Shown here piece by piece: positions 11,055 to 20,728 of a stretch of DNA of 64,000 nucleotides (position 1 is the stretch's first letter; the number at the start of each line of letters is the position of its first letter). Both the position numbers and the translations under genes were made by a program. Origin of the DNA: Prevotella sp. khp7 (GTDB lineage Bacteria; Bacteroidota; Bacteroidia; Bacteroidales; Bacteroidaceae). Under the pieces are notes generated by a model, which saw only the letters and a list, made by a program, of their open reading frames with translations, made no database searches and was not told the origin of the DNA. The stretch is from contig NZ_FOIV01000004.1 of assembly GCF_900109055.1 (NCBI RefSeq), positions 372,001-436,000 on the forward strand, read 5' to 3'.

Positions 11055-12505
11055 ACTTCCGTATCATCAGCAAAATCATAGGCTCACTGCTGTTTATCGA
11101 GGCATTCTTCATGTCGAGTTGCGCCCTGATGGCTTTCTCGTATCACGAGGATGATCTGATGGCATTCTTGATGTCGTTGTTGCTGACGTTCGGAAGTGGT
11201 TTCTTTTTCTTGTACTTAGGACGTAACTCAGAAAACAGTCTCAGCCGTCGCGACGCCTATGTGGTGGTGACAGCGGCTTGGGTGGTTTTCTCGTTCTTTG
11301 GCATGTTCCCTTTCCTCATCCATGGTAGCATCACCAACGTGACCGATGCCTATTTCGAAACCATGTCTGGCTTCTCAACAACAGGAGCAACCATTCTCGA
11401 CGACGTGGAATGCCTGCCGCATGCCATTTTGTTCTGGCGCTCGCTGATGCAATGGATAGGCGGTTTGGGAATCGTGTTCTTCACCATCGCCATCCTGCCT
11501 TCACTGGTAGGTGGTAGCGTGAAGGTGTTTGCCGCAGAGGCCACCGGCCCTATCAAGGCAAAGATGCACCCGCGACTCAGCACGACGGCAAAATGGATAT
11601 GGAGCATATATCTCATCCTGACCTTTGCTTGCGGCCTGTCATTCTGGACCGCAGGCATGAACTGGTTCGAAGCACTGAACTATTCGATGACAACAACGGC
11701 CACAGGCGGTTTCTCCATCCACAATGAGAGTACGGAGTTTTTCCACTCTCCCACTATCGACTACATATCAATTACATTCCAGTTCCTGTCTGGTATCAAC
11801 TTCACCTTATTATATATAACAATCTTCAAGATGAAGTTGAAATCGCTATTCACAAACTCCGAATTCAGGCTCTACATCAGCATTATGGCTGGTGCCACGC
11901 TATGGATCATGTACCTGCTCATCAGCAGGATGGATTACGATTTCGAACATGCATTTCGTAGTGCCCTATTCCAAGTGGTATCATTCATGACAACCACAGG
12001 TATGTTTAATGAAGATGCAGGAACATGGCCTCATGTCACTTGGGTGATTTTAGGCGTCGTGATGTATCTCGGAGCATGTGCCGGTAGCACAAGTGGTGGT
12101 TTCAAGTGCATTCGTGGCGTGATGCTGCTGAAGGTAGTACGCAACAACTTCAGGCAGAGCCTGCACCCTAATGCAGTACTGCCCGTGAAGGTAAACGGCC
12201 AAAATATCCCGCAGTCAAAGCTCATCACGCTTTTCGCCTTCTTCACACTGACCATGCTAATGATACTCGTCACCGCCACAATCATGATTGTGGCAGGCAT
12301 TGACAATACAAACGCCATCACCATAGCCTTGAGTTGTGTCAGCAATGTTGGCCCCACCCTCGGCACTCAGATAGGCCCCGTCATGTCGTGGTCGATTCTT
12401 CCCGAATACATCAAGTGGATTCTCTGTCTACTGATGCTCATGGGACGTTTAGAGATTATGACCGTGCTGGTGCTATTCACCCGAAGTTTCTGGAAAGAAA
12501 ACTGA
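11048..12505 (+). CDS. trkH: TrkH-family potassium channel subunit
   Basis: Inner-membrane ion-conducting partner of TrkA. It is a 485-residue polytopic protein with repeated selectivity-filter-like loops, including SGFSTTGATI, TTATGGFS, TTTGMFN and SNVGPTLG, which match the four-repeat SKT architecture. It is encoded directly after trkA with a 7-nt overlap. Confidence 0.95.
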   Translation: MVNFRIISKIIGSLLFIEAFFMSSCALMAFSYHEDDLMAFLMSLLLTFGSGFFFLYLGRNSENSLSRRDAYVVVTAAWVVFSFFGMFPFLIHGSITNVTDAYFETMSGFSTTGATILDDVECLPHAILFWRSLMQWIGGLGIVFFTIAILPSLVGGSVKVFAAEATGPIKAKMHPRLSTTAKWIWSIYLILTFACGLSFWTAGMNWFEALNYSMTTTATGGFSIHNESTEFFHSPTIDYISITFQFLSGINFTLLYITIFKMKLKSLFTNSEFRLYISIMAGATLWIMYLLISRMDYDFEHAFRSALFQVVSFMTTTGMFNEDAGTWPHVTWVILGVVMYLGACAGSTSGGFKCIRGVMLLKVVRNNFRQSLHPNAVLPVKVNGQNIPQSKLITLFAFFTLTMLMILVTATIMIVAGIDNTNAITIALSCVSNVGPTLGTQIGPVMSWSILPEYIKWILCLLMLMGRLEIMTVLVLFTRSFWKEN

Positions 12506-12526
12506 TTAATTAATATAACCAAAACA

Positions 12527-13504
12527 ATGATTAAATTTGAACCGCTGCTGAAGCAGACACTATGGGGAGGTGACAAGATCATCCCCTTCAAACATTTAGA
12601 CTCGCAACTTGAGCGCTCGCTATCGGAGGGATGCGAGAACGTAGGCGAGAGCTGGGAAATCTCTGGTGTGAAAGACAACGAGACCATTGTAGCCAACGGG
12701 CCACATAAGGGCAAGAGTCTGAACCAGCTGGTACGTGAACTGAAAGGCCAACTGGTTGGCGAGGAAAACTATGAGCGTTTTGGCGACGAGTTTCCCCTAC
12801 TTATCAAGTTTATCGATGCCCAAAAAGACCTTTCCATCCAAGTACACCCCACCGACGAGATAGCCCATCGCCAAGGTAAGAGCCGTGGCAAGACAGAAAT
12901 GTGGTATGCCCTAGAACCCACACCTGGTGCCCAACTCTACAACGGACTGAAACAGCAGATTACTCCCGAGCAATATAAGCAGATGGTAGAGAACGACACC
13001 ATCACCGACGCACTTGCACGCTATGAGGTAAACGAGGGCGACGTGTTCTTCATCCCCGCAGGCCGCATTCACGCCATTGGTGCAGGTTGTTTCGTGGCCG
13101 AGATTCAGCAGACATCCGATGTAACCTATCGTATCTATGACTTCAAGCGCAAGGACAAAAACGGCAACTATCGTGAGCTCCACACCAAAGAGGCCGCAGA
13201 GAGCATCGACTACACTGTACTGCCCAACTACCGTGCAGAATACGAACCTGTAAAGAACGAGGGCGTACAGGTGGCTACATGTCCCTACTTCACCACTGCC
13301 GTTTACGACCTCAACGAGCCCATGACTCTCGATTACTCCGAGCTCGACTCATTTGTCATCCTGATAGCCGTAAAGGGCGAAGGCCGTCTCATCTGCAATG
13401 GCGAGGAGATGCCTTTCCAAATGGGTGACACAGTGTTACTACCCGCCACCACAAGCGAGGTAAAGGTCGAGGGCGAAGTAAAGTTTCTCGAGACTTACGT
13501 GTAA
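12527..13504 (+). CDS. manA: Class I mannose-6-phosphate isomerase
   Basis: Zinc-dependent cupin enzyme interconverting mannose-6-P and fructose-6-P. Zinc-binding and active-site segments are visible: QVHPTDE, GKTEMWY and IPAGRIHAIGAG, then QQTSDVTYRIYDF. Its 325 residues match the short form found in Bacillus and Bacteroidota. It lies 21 nt after trkH and may be co-transcribed. Its stop is only 2 nt from the stop of the convergent peptide-island operon, so it marks the island's left edge. Confidence 0.92.
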   Translation: MIKFEPLLKQTLWGGDKIIPFKHLDSQLERSLSEGCENVGESWEISGVKDNETIVANGPHKGKSLNQLVRELKGQLVGEENYERFGDEFPLLIKFIDAQKDLSIQVHPTDEIAHRQGKSRGKTEMWYALEPTPGAQLYNGLKQQITPEQYKQMVENDTITDALARYEVNEGDVFFIPAGRIHAIGAGCFVAEIQQTSDVTYRIYDFKRKDKNGNYRELHTKEAAESIDYTVLPNYRAEYEPVKNEGVQVATCPYFTTAVYDLNEPMTLDYSELDSFVILIAVKGEGRLICNGEEMPFQMGDTVLLPATTSEVKVEGEVKFLETYV

Positions 13505-13506
13505 AC

Positions 13507-13980
13507 TTATACAGAAGGCGTCATGAGTAAGGCTATGCCTTCTCCGTCTTCATTACACCAATACAAGCAGAACTCGTTTTCATTGACTTTCATCCTACCA
13601 CAGCTCGGGTCAGAGATATAAAAGTATCTCTGACCTGTGAGCAGTGATTTCCTGATGTCATAAAGCACAACGAAACGAGCATTATCCCAAAGAAGAATGC
13701 AAGGAATAGGGTTCTTCCGGCAAAGTCTTGCGATAGTTGTCTTTATTGACTGGGTCTCAAAGCCGATCTTTCTTGCGGCATCTTCTATTCTCTGCATACT
13801 CACACCATTTCCAGGAGGGGAACATAGTTCCCGAAGTTCAGAAAGGCTATACCTCTTACCATAATATGAAGCCATCGAGGCCAAAGCCGCTGGCCTGCTA
13901 TCCATCATATCAGACTGAATGTAACAAGGAAACCTTCTAAGCCTTTCCCATACCTTCTTTATTATTTCTGTTATTCTCAT
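13507..13980 (-). CDS. Free-standing C39-like domain without the catalytic Cys and His
   Basis: A 157-residue protein that aligns along its length with the N-terminal C39 peptidase domain of the exporter three genes upstream. The exporter's QRDAMQCG motif with Cys12 corresponds here to QSDMMDSR, so Cys is Ser28. The exporter's His85 (KHFVVLY) corresponds to Arg102 (ARFVVLY). Only the Asp survives (Asp124, YISDP). It is preceded by a basic amphipathic stretch (residues 2-17) and has no export signal. In HlyB-type exporters an inactive C39-like domain binds substrate, so leader binding or chaperoning is a fair guess; decay after a deletion is the alternative. Last gene of the operon. Confidence 0.75.
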   Translation of the reverse strand: MRITEIIKKVWERLRRFPCYIQSDMMDSRPAALASMASYYGKRYSLSELRELCSPPGNGVSMQRIEDAARKIGFETQSIKTTIARLCRKNPIPCILLWDNARFVVLYDIRKSLLTGQRYFYISDPSCGRMKVNENEFCLYWCNEDGEGIALLMTPSV

Positions 13981-14059
13981 TGCACTTCTTTTTTATAATG
14001 ATTACACATCATGAATTTCCTCTAACACTTTCTATCCCACGACGGAATTATTAAGTGTA

Positions 14060-14269
14060 TCAAATCCGGAAAAGATGTTGAAAAATTGTTTCTCCCCCGC
14101 CATAAGGATAAGGAAGACTCAACACAAAAACGAACAATGCCACATACAGTAACATGATAACAATAATGCCCCAACTTACGAACTTTGGAGGATTGGCGCC
14201 AATGATCCTACGAACCTTCTCTGATCTTATCTCGATATGGCTCTGATTTATATTTTTTCTACTCATCAT
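14060..14269 (-). CDS. Membrane-anchor stub resembling the N-terminus of a HlyD-type adaptor
   Basis: A 69-residue protein with a short cytosolic segment (HIEIRSEKVRRIIGANPPKF) and one transmembrane helix (about residues 33-53), ending soon after SLPYPYGG. This order matches the start of Bacteroidota HlyD-family bacteriocin-export adaptors, which continue for 300-400 residues. Here the periplasmic hairpin and lipoyl domains are missing, and I see no continuation in another frame in the 79 nt before the next gene. Its start overlaps the exporter stop by 1 nt (TAATG). It is either a deletion remnant or a purposeful mini-adaptor. ATGs at codons 1 and 2 are equally possible. Confidence 0.65.
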   Translation of the reverse strand: MMSRKNINQSHIEIRSEKVRRIIGANPPKFVSWGIIVIMLLYVALFVFVLSLPYPYGGGETIFQHLFRI

Positions 14270-16449
14270 TAATTTCCTAATTCTAGTTGGTTCTTTATCA
14301 GATGATAGTACAATCCCTTCTTTTGTATCAGAGAGACATGGTTACCACTTTCAGCAACACGACCATGATCCAACACGATAATCTGATCCGCATTTTTGAT
14401 AGTGCTTAGCCTATGAGCCACAACGACGACGGTCTTTCCCCGATAAAACTTGTCAAGGTTATCTACAATCTCACGTTCGTTCTTAGCATCAAGTGAATTA
14501 GTAGCCTCATCCAGGAAAATAAAATCTGGATTTTTATAGACCGCCCTAGCAATCAGGATGCGCTGACGTTGTCCAAGACTCAGCCCTAGCCCATCACGTC
14601 CTATCTTTGTATCATATTTCAGTGGAAGAGACATTACAAAATCATAGATACAGGCTATCTTGGCAGCCTCATCCAAACGCTGTTCATCCACGGCTCCATC
14701 GCTAACAGCAATATTACGAGCGATAGATTCAGAGAAAATAATGCCTTCTTGCATTACAACGCCACAATGCCGACGCCACCACTTCAAGCTATAGTCCTTT
14801 ATCTGATGTCCCGCAATCCGAATTGACCCAGCCAGAACCGGATAATAGGCCAACAGCAACTTCATTAAGGTGGTTTTGCCACTGCCACTGGCGCCAACAA
14901 TAGCTGTAACCTTGCCTTCAGGAATGGTGAATGAGATATCATTCAATGTATTTTGAAGGGCATGCATATCGTATTTGAAATCCACATGATCGATGATAAT
15001 GTCCTTGTGTCCATCGAAGCTATCCAGCTTAACATCCCCACTTTCCTCATTGTCTGCCTGATGGATTTCGTTAATTCGGTCCAATGATATCTTGACATCC
15101 TGAAGATAATAGACAAAGGTCATCAGGTTCTCCACTGGCGAGTTCAATTGCCCGACAATATACTGTATGGCTAGCATCGTACCAAGAGTTATCTGTCCAT
15201 TAATAACCGCAGTTGCAGCCAGCACTGTTATAAAAATATTCTTAACCTCATTGATAAACACACTTCCAGCTTCCTGAGTTTGTTGTAACTTGAGTGACTT
15301 CATCTGGACATTAAAAAGATCAGCCTGTGTATCTTCCCATTCCCATCTACGACGTTTCTCACAATCCTGCAACTTGATTTCCTGCATAGAGGTAACAAAC
15401 TGATAGGTTCTATTCTTGTTAATAGCCTGCTGCTCAAACAGCTCATAGTCAATGATTTTTCTCCTTTTCAGGAAATAGGCAATCCAAAGGCCATAGATAA
15501 TACTTCCCAACAAGAATACGCCAAAAATCAATTTATTATAGACCAAGAGGACGCTACCAAAGACAATAAAGCTAAAGAAAGTAAACATTACACCCAACAG
15601 TTGGTTGGTTAGGAACAATTGTACTCTGGAATGGTCGTTCATTCTCTGAAGCAAGTCGCCCATCAGCTTTGTTTCAAAGAAAGACATCGGAAGCCGTAAC
15701 AGCTTAATAAAGAAATCGCTTACCAAGGAAATGTTGATTCGCATGGATATATGTAACAGCAACCAGCGGCGGATGAAATCTGTTGAGGTCTTGCCGATAA
15801 CAATTGCCAACTCACCCAACAATATAGCAAAAATGAGGTGAACATCCTTATGTGCTATTCCAAGGTCAACAATACCTTGTGTAAGGAATGGCATGACCAA
15901 CTGCAGCAGACATACAAAAAGAAGGCTAAGGAAGACTTGCATGAAATACCGCCGATACTCCATGATATAGCTGGCAAGGAATCTGAAAGAACGCCTTTCA
16001 TCAATACGATCTTCATTCTTTTCATAGAATTCTGATGTAGGCTCAAAGAACATGGCAATACCCATATGCTGACCATTTCCCTTGGTACTGACCCAATGAC
16101 GTTCAAATTCCTCACGATTATATTTTATCAGTCCTTTTCCTGGATCTGCAACATAGAAAACGTTTCCGTCCTTAACTTTATACAGAACCACAAAATGCTT
16201 CTGATTCCAATGAAGTATACAAGGCTTGTCACCATGCGAAAGCTTATCAACAGATATACATGAAGCCCAGCTATTCAGTCCGATAGCCTTGGCACCATCG
16301 GAGATGCTTTTTAAAGAGACTCCAGTCGTTCTGGCATGGCAATAGTTAGATACCTCTGTCAAGGATATTTTCTTACCCAAATGACAGGAGATCATAGCCA
16401 GACAAGCTACTCCACACTGCATAGCATCTCTTTGTCGGATAACCTTCAT
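14269..16449 (-). CDS. Peptidase-containing ABC transporter (C39 - TM - NBD)
   Basis: Inner-membrane exporter that cuts a double-glycine leader while exporting the peptide. The order is an N-terminal C39 peptidase (Cys12 in QCGVACLAM, His85, Asp102), a six-helix ABC membrane domain (about residues 160-450), and an ATPase with Walker A GASGSGKTT, signature LSLGQRQR, Walker B FIFLDEAT and the AHRLSTI switch. At 726 residues it is complete. It overlaps the glycosyltransferase gene by 4 nt and the stub by 1 nt. The natural substrate is the GG-leader precursor encoded at 20796-21005. Confidence 0.94.
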   Translation of the reverse strand: MKVIRQRDAMQCGVACLAMISCHLGKKISLTEVSNYCHARTTGVSLKSISDGAKAIGLNSWASCISVDKLSHGDKPCILHWNQKHFVVLYKVKDGNVFYVADPGKGLIKYNREEFERHWVSTKGNGQHMGIAMFFEPTSEFYEKNEDRIDERRSFRFLASYIMEYRRYFMQVFLSLLFVCLLQLVMPFLTQGIVDLGIAHKDVHLIFAILLGELAIVIGKTSTDFIRRWLLLHISMRINISLVSDFFIKLLRLPMSFFETKLMGDLLQRMNDHSRVQLFLTNQLLGVMFTFFSFIVFGSVLLVYNKLIFGVFLLGSIIYGLWIAYFLKRRKIIDYELFEQQAINKNRTYQFVTSMQEIKLQDCEKRRRWEWEDTQADLFNVQMKSLKLQQTQEAGSVFINEVKNIFITVLAATAVINGQITLGTMLAIQYIVGQLNSPVENLMTFVYYLQDVKISLDRINEIHQADNEESGDVKLDSFDGHKDIIIDHVDFKYDMHALQNTLNDISFTIPEGKVTAIVGASGSGKTTLMKLLLAYYPVLAGSIRIAGHQIKDYSLKWWRRHCGVVMQEGIIFSESIARNIAVSDGAVDEQRLDEAAKIACIYDFVMSLPLKYDTKIGRDGLGLSLGQRQRILIARAVYKNPDFIFLDEATNSLDAKNEREIVDNLDKFYRGKTVVVVAHRLSTIKNADQIIVLDHGRVAESGNHVSLIQKKGLYYHLIKNQLELGN

Positions 16450-17309
16450 CTAACCTCAGATAAATAATGATAATACATATCCGATATACCCTTCAGGAAA
16501 TCCGTTTTCTTCATCTCTTTCCTTACATACCTATCGGTTAATGCCTGGATAGCAGGCATATTCTGTTCCTTATTTGAGTTCAATAAGGCCGCTACTATAT
16601 AATCATAGTATTTCTTTCTAACCTGAAGCATATAGTATCTCACCTGTTTGGCCTTGGCACATGTCAACTGTTTGTCAGAAAGTCGATAATGAACCAGTTT
16701 CTGCGCGACGTTACCAAACGACATACCCTGTAATGCAGAAGAAACAAGAAGGTCGTAGTCCTCACACAAGGGACATTGTGGATTATAAAGCCGGTCCTTC
16801 ATACCGCGAGCAATTAACGATGAAGTCCGAAACATCATAACAGGATGGAATATCTGTACACCCCACAGCAGATCGGAAATAATACGTAAGTTCTCCGTTG
16901 GAGCCGTATAGTCAGTATTTAACCGACCAAAGGAATCCATAAAAGCTCCACAGATATCAACATCAGGATGTTGCTCCATATAATGAATCTGTTCTGAAAA
17001 CCGTGACTTGCACATCACATCATCGGCATCAATATGAGCAATATACTTTCCAGACGCCTTGGATATGCCCAGATTCAGTGACTGGATATAATTCTGATGG
17101 TTTCTGTACAACCGGATCCTACGATCACGGTAAGATGCCACAATCTCACACGATCTGTCAGTTGATCCATCGTCAACGATAATAAGCTCAAAATTTTTAT
17201 GGTCCTGAGCCAGAACAGAGTCTATACACTGACATATAAACGACTCCTCATTGTGCATGGTGAGCACAGCAGATATAAATATTTCGTTATGACTATCTTT
17301 CATATTCAA
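16446..17309 (-). CDS. Family 2 glycosyltransferase in the peptide operon
   Basis: Cytosolic GT-A enzyme of 287 residues. It has the N-terminal nucleotide-sugar motif (ELIIVDDGSTD), the metal-binding HIDADD (Asp94/Asp96) and a later CEDYDLL acidic motif for the catalytic base. The C-terminal third is helical and basic. It overlaps the S46 peptidase and exporter genes by 4 nt each, so it is firmly in the operon. Peptide glycosylation, as by the S-glycosyltransferases of glycocins, would fit four Cys and several Ser/Thr in the propeptide. The acceptor cannot be read from sequence; cell-surface glycan work is the alternative. Confidence 0.85.
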   Translation of the reverse strand: MNMKDSHNEIFISAVLTMHNEESFICQCIDSVLAQDHKNFELIIVDDGSTDRSCEIVASYRDRRIRLYRNHQNYIQSLNLGISKASGKYIAHIDADDVMCKSRFSEQIHYMEQHPDVDICGAFMDSFGRLNTDYTAPTENLRIISDLLWGVQIFHPVMMFRTSSLIARGMKDRLYNPQCPLCEDYDLLVSSALQGMSFGNVAQKLVHYRLSDKQLTCAKAKQVRYYMLQVRKKYYDYIVAALLNSNKEQNMPAIQALTDRYVRKEMKKTDFLKGISDMYYHYLSEVR

Positions 17310-19213
17310 AGTTCTTTAAGTATTCGTTTTGAATCATTCCTTGACAGCAATATCTGTATGATATAATCAACACTTACACATATATTCCGACAAACAGAGG
17401 GCAGATAATAGTAATCTCCACAAAGGCCGTCGAAAACTCTATCAAAGTTGAGTCCAACCATCTCGCCACGTTCATTGATTACTGGGCTACCGGAATTCCC
17501 GCCTGATGTATGGCAATTAGTAGTAAAGTTCATCACTACCTGTTTATCATCAGACAAATGATCTCCTAACTTATAGCCATAGCCTGACCAAGCGTTGCCT
17601 ATCTCACGATTCAGGCTTGTAGCCCAACACTGCACACCAGTTCTTCCATATGACACCCGTAAAGTTCCATTTGTACCTGACCAGCGAATCAAGCCACAAT
17701 CATAAAGCATAGCAAGAATTCTATCTCTCACTCCATTAAGTTGGCTGGCATAAGAGACCAAACGTGTGCCGACATCAGACCGATAAACCGAGTCTGTATA
17801 CTCGAGATAGCTAATGGCTGGATCATGGTGCACCTGTCGACTACCTGACAATATAGACCTTACTGTATCTTTCTGGACTAAAGAGGAACGGCTGTATACG
17901 TCTTCAACATAATCATTCACCCCCATTTCCCCATTTCTGATGGGCTTCGGGACAAATATACTATGTTTACGAGAAAGATAGTTCAGCATACATCTTGTCA
18001 TTGCTTTCTCCATTGCAATATCCGACGAGCCAAACACTCTATCAACTAATTGACTTAAGACATTTGTCGTAAACCTATTCTTATTTTTTACCAGTCCTGC
18101 CGAGTTGATGAATTGGATAGCCTGAATACATCTACGATAGTCATCGTCATATTCTATTAAAGGGCCTATCAATCTGACCAGCGAATCGGCCTGATGCCGT
18201 AAACGACAGAAATCCTGGAACTTTCCTACATCCTGTTTGCGGAGCAACACACTGCACGAATCCTCCCTGGCCAGCAGTTTCTCAGGTACCATATAGCGCA
18301 TAGCCCCTGTAATTCTACCAAGAATCTTAAGTCGCTCGTTATCCAATGAGGACACATCACCCTGATATTTCTTGATAACGCCTATTCTCAACGCCAGAAT
18401 CTCTGCACGCCTTACCATACTATAAAGAATGCTTTCATCTACATCTGCAGAAATCCAGTCATTAGAGGCGCCACGAGGAAAGCCTAACACATAGACTTCC
18501 TCATTGGGAAGAACCCCATGTTCGCACATTTTCAGATAATATCCGGGGGAGTATGGTTGTGACTCCCCATCACCGTTTCTCACATAAGCCCGCAATATCG
18601 CAAAGTCGGCACTCATCCGCGGCCAATGCCAGTTGACAGCATCGCCACCATAAAAAGCCATGTGCCGGGGAGGACAAAAAACAAGACGGACATCATCTAT
18701 CACAGAATATTCGTGCAGAAAATGACTGGTACCATAGAACTCTCGCTTGATTTCCTGAATATTCCCCTTTTGGCGAGGTGGGTATCTTAAACAAATCTCT
18801 TTTACCAGAGAATCCCATTTCTGACCTTCTGATAACCCTTGAGCAACCTCAGCAGACACATCGACTGTTCTAACCAATTGCTTCAAATACAGGCCTTTCA
18901 GTTTAAATTCCGGAGCTGTTGGACTGGTACAGAAACCATTTTCCATGACATGCTCCATCCCACTACCCTTTGCCACCAACGACCTGATGACATGCATATT
19001 GGTCAATACAAGTCCTGTATTAGAAATAAAGCTACCCGATCCGCCCTCACCTATAGCCACTATAGCATCCTTTATGGAAGGTACGTTCTCTGAGTAGAAA
19101 CAAAGAGAAGAACCCCGTGTTGAGGGATGGAAGTCATGGATAGCCCATAAGCCCTCATCAGCCTTGATCGGCAGCCCCACGAATAAAGTCAAGAAGATCA
19201 GTAATTGTCTCAT
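17306..19213 (-). CDS. Secreted S46 dipeptidyl peptidase, DPP11-like
   Basis: Serine exopeptidase removing dipeptides from free N-termini in the periplasm. There is a signal peptide (residues 1-18) before DEGLW, the conserved S46 N-terminus. The triad is His74 (LTNMHV), Asp203 (SADFAIL) and Ser574 (GGNSGSPV). NWHWPR (194-199) matches the substrate N-terminus clamp. Arg592 lies 18 residues after the Ser (GLNFDR), the position that in S46 enzymes gives Asp/Glu preference (DPP11, Arg) versus hydrophobic preference (DPP7, Gly). At 635 residues it is shorter than the usual 700-720. It overlaps the rSAM and GT genes by 4 nt. It probably trims the ED-VD-LD-ED spacer of the precursor. Confidence 0.88.
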   Translation of the reverse strand: MRQLLIFLTLFVGLPIKADEGLWAIHDFHPSTRGSSLCFYSENVPSIKDAIVAIGEGGSGSFISNTGLVLTNMHVIRSLVAKGSGMEHVMENGFCTSPTAPEFKLKGLYLKQLVRTVDVSAEVAQGLSEGQKWDSLVKEICLRYPPRQKGNIQEIKREFYGTSHFLHEYSVIDDVRLVFCPPRHMAFYGGDAVNWHWPRMSADFAILRAYVRNGDGESQPYSPGYYLKMCEHGVLPNEEVYVLGFPRGASNDWISADVDESILYSMVRRAEILALRIGVIKKYQGDVSSLDNERLKILGRITGAMRYMVPEKLLAREDSCSVLLRKQDVGKFQDFCRLRHQADSLVRLIGPLIEYDDDYRRCIQAIQFINSAGLVKNKNRFTTNVLSQLVDRVFGSSDIAMEKAMTRCMLNYLSRKHSIFVPKPIRNGEMGVNDYVEDVYSRSSLVQKDTVRSILSGSRQVHHDPAISYLEYTDSVYRSDVGTRLVSYASQLNGVRDRILAMLYDCGLIRWSGTNGTLRVSYGRTGVQCWATSLNREIGNAWSGYGYKLGDHLSDDKQVVMNFTTNCHTSGGNSGSPVINERGEMVGLNFDRVFDGLCGDYYYLPSVCRNICVSVDYIIQILLSRNDSKRILKEL

Positions 19214-20709
19214 CCGGCCTTATAAGATATGTTGTTATTCATTTTGGGAGCGAACTTACATCTGGGATCAGGGAAATCCCATCGATCGGCACCATAAGCC
19301 TTGATGACATCAGTCCAACATCTGTTTCTGTTGATTCTGAAACAATCATCAAACAATTTGCAAGCACTACATGGGCTCTGTTTGTTTATTGTCTCTTGCT
19401 TCAGATTCAACAGTCTGTTTGCTCTTGCAGAATTCCAGACTTCCGAAATGCTTTCATTCGTCAGATCACCAATAATAAAATTCGGATTCCAGTATAACTG
19501 TTCACAAATAGTGCATTTGCCATCAGGCAGAACAAACAGGTGATCATTCAAAGCCGAACATTTTGCACCTCTGAATGTAGAGCTTCCACCCTCTGCTGAA
19601 TAATATGCCTTATCAATTTCTGTACGTGGGAACAAAATTGAGAATGAAGCTTCTTTTCCGAGTGTACCCTCTGCATAAGCATATAACTCTTCCAGCTGAG
19701 GCACCGTTGCCTTAATAGAGTTGAAGTTATCCATGGACTTCTGGTTAGAGAACATGGCTGTTCTGATTTCCCAGCTCTTGATATGTTCTTTTCCCTTCAG
19801 AAAATCAAACAAGGTATCGATGTTTTTCTTTGTGCAGGTAGCCTTGGTCAGAACGGTCTCTACTCTATAAGAGATGCCTGCTTCTTCCAACAAATCCAAA
19901 CCTTGCCTTACTTTTGACACATAGCATGGATTGACATGTAACGTATCAACAGCAATATTTGGAATAAGGGTGTCTATCGACAACTGGAGCGTTCCCTTAT
20001 AACCACTCTCCAACAATCCCTTTACGATTCTTGGCGTGATAGGTACCTTCGTTGAAATAGTATCAGGGCCGAAACCATTATCAGTGAGTTCTTTCAGAAC
20101 AAGCTCCCAGTCAGGATGCAAGAACACCTCACCACCAATTAGGAAGATATTGTAAACACCAAGACGCTTAGCCTCTCTGATAATCTCGAAGATTCGTTCT
20201 GTGGAAAGGTGCTGCTTCACCTTGGTCTGAGTATCAGCATAGCAATAACAGCACTTCGTGACACAGGTGTTCGTCAGCATGAACGTCATCAGATAAGGAA
20301 TTTGAAGTCTCTTAGTTGACAAATCCACATCCTTGACAAGGGATTTAGGAATACTGAATGGTACGATGTCACGCTGGTCTACGATACTATCGGATGGAAC
20401 CAAAACATTCTTGGGAATCTTCACATTAGAGTTGTTTATCTTAATGCAAAACTTTTCTTTATTCATCCAAGGAACGAGGATTTTCCTTGCCTCTGCCTGA
20501 GTAACGCCCAAATCTTCAGCTATAACGCTTGCGGCCTGCTCTGCCGAACTACCACCTGAGAACAGCGACAACAATCTAGCATGATAAGGATGGATCAAAG
20601 TCTTTGCCGTATCTGAATCATACTTCTTCATGAATCTGGAGTGAAGCAGATACCTATTACCATCTTTACGAATGGTATAGTCAGGATTTAAATAATATTT
20701 TGTTTCCAT
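19210..20709 (-). CDS. Radical SAM/SPASM peptide maturase
   Basis: Cytosolic iron-sulphur enzyme expected to modify the precursor. The N-terminal 95 residues look like a PqqD-type leader-recognition domain. The radical SAM core begins at residue 140 with CX3CX2C (C149, C153, C156 in TNTCVTKCCYC) and the GGE motif in FLIGGEVFLHP. A Cys-rich SPASM domain follows from about residue 385 (AKCSALND, GKCTICEQ, PCSACKLFDDC, then a final DPRCKF). Its 499 residues suit the family. It lies 86 nt after the precursor gene with a stem-loop between. Thioether bonds to the four core cysteines are plausible but the chemistry cannot be read from sequence. It may belong to the group called GG-Bacteroidales maturases. 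Confidence 0.92.
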   Translation of the reverse strand: METKYYLNPDYTIRKDGNRYLLHSRFMKKYDSDTAKTLIHPYHARLLSLFSGGSSAEQAASVIAEDLGVTQAEARKILVPWMNKEKFCIKINNSNVKIPKNVLVPSDSIVDQRDIVPFSIPKSLVKDVDLSTKRLQIPYLMTFMLTNTCVTKCCYCYADTQTKVKQHLSTERIFEIIREAKRLGVYNIFLIGGEVFLHPDWELVLKELTDNGFGPDTISTKVPITPRIVKGLLESGYKGTLQLSIDTLIPNIAVDTLHVNPCYVSKVRQGLDLLEEAGISYRVETVLTKATCTKKNIDTLFDFLKGKEHIKSWEIRTAMFSNQKSMDNFNSIKATVPQLEELYAYAEGTLGKEASFSILFPRTEIDKAYYSAEGGSSTFRGAKCSALNDHLFVLPDGKCTICEQLYWNPNFIIGDLTNESISEVWNSARANRLLNLKQETINKQSPCSACKLFDDCFRINRNRCWTDVIKAYGADRWDFPDPRCKFAPKMNNNISYKAG

Positions 20710-20728
20710 TTTAATTCCTTTTTTTGAT

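Noticed and set aside
13981..14059. Continuation of the HlyD-like stub in another frame
   Set aside because: The 79-nt gap is too short for the missing 300 or more residues and has stops in all three minus-strand frames that I followed; so this is a truncation, not a single frameshift.
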